Of a stretch of DNA of 64,000 nt, positions 60,584 to 64,000 are shown one piece after another. Under the pieces are notes generated by a model that saw only the letters and a program-made list of their open reading frames with translations, made no database searches and was not told the DNA's origin. Made by a program: the position numbers and the translations under genes. The DNA comes from Paracoccus aurantiacus (GTDB lineage: Bacteria; Pseudomonadota; Alphaproteobacteria; Rhodobacterales; Rhodobacteraceae). Position 1 is the stretch's first letter. Every line of letters starts with the position of its first letter. The stretch is from contig NZ_VOPL01000001.1 in the NCBI RefSeq assembly GCF_007993065.1, forward strand, positions 992,001-1,056,000. Direction: 5' to 3'.

Positions 60584-61564
60584 TCAGGCGAAAGCAGCGC
60601 GCAGCCTTTCGCGGGTGGCAGTGTCGCAAAAGGCCGCGTCGGCGGCGGTGCGATTCAGCTCGGCAAATTCGGGTTCGCCCCATCCGAATGCATCGGCGAG
60701 GCGTTCATATTCATGGTTAAGCGTCGTGTGAAAGAAGGGGGGATCATCGGTCGAAACCGTGACCTTGACGCCCGCATCCGCAAGCCGCGCGATCGGATGG
60801 GCGCGCCAGTCGGGATATATGCCCAGGGCAATATTTGAACCCGGACAAACCTCCAGAACCACGCCGCTTTCCGCCAGATCGCGAACAAGTCCGTCATCCT
60901 CGACAGCGCGCACGCCGTGGCCGATCCGGCTGACGCCAAGCGACAGGGCATCGCGTATGGATTGCGGGCCGCCCCATTCGCCCGCGTGGCAGGTCAGGCC
61001 GAGGCCCGCCTCGCGTGCGCAGTCGAAGCTCCACGCGAAGTCCTGAGGTTTGCCGACCGCCTCTGCGCCGCCCATGCCCAGCGCCGTGACCCATCCCGTG
61101 CCGTCTGCGCTGCCCGTTTCAGCGGCGCAGATTGCCGATTTTCGCGCACGTTCGGGACCGAAATGGCGAATCGGCGTCACTATGGCGCGACTGTCGATGC
61201 CTTGGGCCGACATCTGCCGCGCGGTTTCAGTCATCGCGGCAAGGAAGTCACGCCACGCTGACAGATCGCCGCCGCCGCAGAATTCCGGCGAAACGAACAA
61301 TTCGGCATAAATCGCGCCTTGTTCGGCGCAGTTCTGCAGGACTTCGCGCAACAGCCGCGCGTAATCTTCGGGTGTGGTAATTACCGAGGTCGCCGCCTCA
61401 TATACGCGCAGAAAATCATTGAAGTCGCGATAGGCATAGTTGCCACGCGCATCGAAAATCGGTTCGAGATCAACGCCTTTTTCGGAGGCAAGGCCACGGA
61501 TGAAGGCTGGCGGCGCGGCACCTTCAAGATGCAGATGCAGTTCGATTTTCTTGAGGTCGTTCAT
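60584..61564 (-). CDS. add: Adenosine deaminase
   Basis: A 326-residue zinc hydrolase. [13 protein letters not shown] gives the first two zinc histidines, [10 protein letters not shown] a third histidine and the catalytic Glu, [14 protein letters not shown] a further conserved His, and VSTDDPPFF the catalytic Asp pair. It deaminates adenosine (or deoxyadenosine) to inosine. Adenine deaminases of the same family look very similar, but the location next to deoA/deoB supports the nucleoside as substrate. It starts 24 bp after deoB. Confidence 0.88.
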   Translation of the reverse strand: MNDLKKIELHLHLEGAAPPAFIRGLASEKGVDLEPIFDARGNYAYRDFNDFLRVYEAATSVITTPEDYARLLREVLQNCAEQGAIYAELFVSPEFCGGGDLSAWRDFLAAMTETARQMSAQGIDSRAIVTPIRHFGPERARKSAICAAETGSADGTGWVTALGMGGAEAVGKPQDFAWSFDCAREAGLGLTCHAGEWGGPQSIRDALSLGVSRIGHGVRAVEDDGLVRDLAESGVVLEVCPGSNIALGIYPDWRAHPIARLADAGVKVTVSTDDPPFFHTTLNHEYERLADAFGWGEPEFAELNRTAADAAFCDTATRERLRAAFA

Positions 61565-61588
61565 GAGATTTCGGTCCAGAGAAGAAGG

Positions 61589-62788
61589 TCAGAGAAAACT
61601 TTTGCCGTGACCCGGCGCATCGAGGCCGAGATGTGCCAGCACGCTGGCCCCGATATCGGAAAAGCCGACATTCCCGATACCACGCTTCGGCAGCCCGTAG
61701 CCGAGCACGGGCACGCGCTCTCGCGTGTGATCCGTGCCGATCCACGACGGGTCGTTGCCGTGATCTGCGGTGAACAGGATCAGGTCGCCGGGCTGCAGGC
61801 GATCAAGCGCCTGCCCGACAATACCGTCGAACCATTCAAGCTGCGCGCCATATCCCTTTACATCGCGACGGTGGCCGTAAAGGCTGTCGAACTCGACGAA
61901 ATTGGCGAAGGTAAGACTGCCTGGCGACGCCTCGTCCAGCAGGTGAAGCAGATGCCCGGCCAGTTCGGCGTCCGACTTGCCCTTATGCAGTTTGCCGATC
62001 CCGCGATGGCTGAAGATATCGCCGATCTTGCCGATTGCGTGTGTGTCGCGCCCAGCGTTTGCGGCAATGTCGAGGATCGTTTCGGCGGGTGGGGCGATGG
62101 CATAGTCGCGGCGGTTTGCGGTGCGGGTAAAATTGCCCGGCGTCCCGGTAAACGGCCGCGCGATGACCCTGCCGACGCGCATCTCGTGCAGAGTCGGCGC
62201 AAGGTCTTCGCAAAGCTTCAGCAGCCGGTCGAGGCCGAACGCCTCCTGATGCGCGGCGATCTGAAAGACGCTGTCTGCGGAGGTGTAGCAGATCGGCCAG
62301 CCGGTGCGAAGATGCTCCGCTCCCAATTCGTCGAGGATGACGGTGCCGGACGAATGCTTGTTGCCAAGGATACCCTGCGTCCCTGCCAACTCGCAGACAC
62401 GCGCGGTCAGTTCCGGCGGGAAAGCGGGCTGGCGGTCGGGGAAATAGTGCCAGTCCCACGGAACCGGAACGCCAGCGATTTCCCAATGGCCGGACGGGGT
62501 GTCCTTGCCCGGAGAGATTTCGGTCGCCGCACCCCACAGACCCTCCGGCTCGGCAGCCAGGCCCGGCGCGTCAGCGCCTGATGCCAACCGGATCGCCGCG
62601 CCAAGACCCAGCCGGTCGAGGTTCGGCAGCGCAAGCCCCTGGCGTTCAGCGATATGCAGCACGGTATTTGCGCCGGTATCCGGCCTTCCGTCATTGAAAA
62701 ACCGCTCGGCATCGGGCGCGCCGCCGATGCCGACGGAATCCATCACGACAAGGAAAGCTCGGGGCATGTTGTGAACATCGCTTTTCAT
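61589..62788 (-). CDS. deoB: Phosphopentomutase
   Basis: A 399-residue alkaline-phosphatase-superfamily enzyme that interconverts (deoxy)ribose-1-phosphate and -5-phosphate. The N-terminal metal motif RAFLVVMDSVGIGGAPDA, TGANTVLHIAERQGL (Thr nucleophile region), PSGHWEIAG and the C-terminal LILFTADHGNDPSWIGTDHTRERVP are hallmarks. The ATG at 62788 overlaps the deoA stop (ATGA), which argues for it over the internal ATG at 62767 (MPRAFLV). Confidence 0.96.
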   Translation of the reverse strand: MKSDVHNMPRAFLVVMDSVGIGGAPDAERFFNDGRPDTGANTVLHIAERQGLALPNLDRLGLGAAIRLASGADAPGLAAEPEGLWGAATEISPGKDTPSGHWEIAGVPVPWDWHYFPDRQPAFPPELTARVCELAGTQGILGNKHSSGTVILDELGAEHLRTGWPICYTSADSVFQIAAHQEAFGLDRLLKLCEDLAPTLHEMRVGRVIARPFTGTPGNFTRTANRRDYAIAPPAETILDIAANAGRDTHAIGKIGDIFSHRGIGKLHKGKSDAELAGHLLHLLDEASPGSLTFANFVEFDSLYGHRRDVKGYGAQLEWFDGIVGQALDRLQPGDLILFTADHGNDPSWIGTDHTRERVPVLGYGLPKRGIGNVGFSDIGASVLAHLGLDAPGHGKSFL

Positions 62789-64000
62789 TCTGATGCAGTG
62801 CTTTCTTCTTCTGTATCGACATGCGCGAGAACAAGGCGCGTCGGCGCGGGGGCGTTATCGGACAGACGATAGGCCGCACGCACCGATGCGATAGCGGCAT
62901 CAGCGGCAGCTTCGCTGGCGGCATGAACGATTGCGAGTTGCCCCTCGCTTCGCTCGCCCCGCCTGCGAAGGGCAGAAAGCCCGACGCGGTGGTCGATTTT
63001 CTGCCCCGCCTTTATCCTGCCCCCGCCAAGCGAGATGATCGCGCGGCCAAGTGCTGCGGTGTCGATCGCTTCGACGAAACCTTCCGGCGCTGGCACCGGG
63101 CGGATGACCGGGGCGGCGGCCAAATGCTGCCCAGGCCGGTCAAGCAGATCCTTCGGGCCGCCTTGTGCTGCGACCATTTGCGCAAAGACCTCTGCCGCGC
63201 GACCCGACTCCAGAACCTCGGTGACACGCTGCATCGGATCGCTGGTGCCCGTCAGCCGAACCGCCTCGGCCGACAAACGCAGAACCAGATCGCGCAGGGC
63301 CGATGGTGCGCCTTTCAGGCATTCAATCGCCTGCATCACCTCCAGCGCGTTGCCTGCGGCGCGGGCCAGCGGCTGGTCCATATCCGTAATCAGCGCGGAT
63401 GTCCGGCAGCCCGCCGCCTCTGCCGTTTCGACAAGCGAAACCGCCAGCGCCTCGGCCTCGGCCTGTGCGCCCATGAAGGCGCCAGAGCCGCACTTTACGT
63501 CCAGCACAAGCGCGTCCAGCCCCGCAGCCAGCTTCTTCGACAGGATCGAGGCGGTAATGAGATCGATGGATTCGACCGATGCGGCCTCGTCACGAACCGC
63601 GTAAAGCCTGCGATCCGCGGGCGCGAGATCGCCCGATGCCGCAACAATCGCGCAGCCCACATTGGCGACAACATCGCGAAATTCCGGCTCTGTCAGATCG
63701 CAGCGAAAACCCGGTATTGCCTCCAGCTTGTCAAGCGTTCCGCCGGTATGACCCAGACCGCGCCCGGAGATCATTGGCACATAGGCCCCGCAGGCAGCAA
63801 GCACAGGTGCGAGCACAAGCGAGACAACGTCGCCGACACCGCCCGTCGAATGTTTGTCGACGACCGGGCCCGGAAGCTCCCACTGAAGCACATCACCGGA
63901 ATCGCGCATCGCGCGTGTCAGGGCCGTGCGCCCTGCACCCGAAAGGCCGCGCAGCAGGACCGCCATTGCGAAGGCACCCGCCTGCGCATCGGACATGCTG
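62785..64000 (-). CDS. deoA: Thymidine phosphorylase, 5' end cut by window edge
   Basis: About 405 residues of DeoA are visible; the frame is open to the right edge, so the true start is outside (about 30 residues missing). The signature VDKHSTGGVGDVVSLVLAPVLAACG and the KCGSGAFM motif identify it. It splits thymidine (or deoxyuridine) with phosphate to base and deoxyribose-1-phosphate, which DeoB then converts. It is translationally coupled to deoB through an ATGA overlap. The first Met in the visible frame (63996) is internal, not the start. Confidence 0.96.
   Translation of the reverse strand, partial: SMSDAQAGAFAMAVLLRGLSGAGRTALTRAMRDSGDVLQWELPGPVVDKHSTGGVGDVVSLVLAPVLAACGAYVPMISGRGLGHTGGTLDKLEAIPGFRCDLTEPEFRDVVANVGCAIVAASGDLAPADRRLYAVRDEAASVESIDLITASILSKKLAAGLDALVLDVKCGSGAFMGAQAEAEALAVSLVETAEAAGCRTSALITDMDQPLARAAGNALEVMQAIECLKGAPSALRDLVLRLSAEAVRLTGTSDPMQRVTEVLESGRAAEVFAQMVAAQGGPKDLLDRPGQHLAAAPVIRPVPAPEGFVEAIDTAALGRAIISLGGGRIKAGQKIDHRVGLSALRRRGERSEGQLAIVHAASEAAADAAIASVRAAYRLSDNAPAPTRLVLAHVDTEEESTASE

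Overview
The window is high-GC, gene-dense bacterial DNA with no stretch longer than about 200 bases lacking a gene. Gene content points to an alphaproteobacterium of the Rhodobacteraceae (Paracoccus/Rhodobacter-like): an opgH-opgC glucan operon of the Rhodobacter type, a DUF1036 protein, and a type VI secretion system (T6SS) with TagF/PppA/PpkA/Fha control. The assignment rests on protein character alone; no rRNA or tRNA gene was seen.

Layout. (1) 1-2939: 3' end of opgH, opgC, and a DUF475/TerC-like membrane protein. (2) 3080-14355: a peptidoglycan-binding exported protein, a lytic transglycosylase fused to a degenerate M23 domain, and a giant (about 2,540-residue) autotransporter. (3) 14453-25220 (+): tssK, tssL (DotU-OmpA), tssM, tagF, pppA, ppkA, with overlapping or abutting genes. 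(4) 25225-29224: a DUF1036 gene on the minus strand, then a plus-strand set of two small exported proteins, an ExbB-like protein, two ExbD-like proteins and a TonB/TolA-like protein. (5) 29229-41913 (-): the second T6SS arm, transcribed as DUF6931-like, tagH(fha), tssA, tssB, tssC, hcp, tssE, tssF, tssG, tssH(clpV) and an unknown 125-residue protein. (6) 41996-55198: a catabolic region with tcuAB-like genes and a GntR regulator, an AbrB-type membrane protein, a tripartite tricarboxylate transporter (TctC plus fused TctA-TctB), a PrpF/GalD-like isomerase, a ThDP enzyme, a D-2-hydroxyacid dehydrogenase, a LysR regulator and a TauE/SafE permease. (7) 55264-58737: VOC and DoxX genes divergent from a LysR regulator, then an MFS transporter. 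(8) 58757-64000 (-): a SPOR protein and the nucleoside salvage set deoA-deoB-add-upp, with deoA running off the right edge.

Most interesting point. Between the two convergent T6SS arms lies a complete proton-channel module (ExbB, ExbD, ExbD without the channel aspartate, TonB-like protein). The TonB-like protein keeps the Ser-x3-His signature in its membrane anchor, but its C-terminal domain is not TonB. It resembles the extracytoplasmic domain of the T6SS kinase PpkA in this same window: both have two cysteines exactly 52 residues apart, and an ungapped match extends to an aspartate 57 residues after the second cysteine. I infer a proton-motive-force-powered sensing or activation module wired to T6SS phospho-control, perhaps a functional counterpart of the TagQRST module of Pseudomonas. 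PpkA and TssL also share a short [DE]RTx[IL] motif (two copies each) that could be the kinase/FHA phosphosite.

T6SS inventory: tssA, B, C, D, E, F, G, H, K, L and M are present. tssI (VgrG), PAAR, tssJ and recognisable effector-immunity pairs are not in the window.
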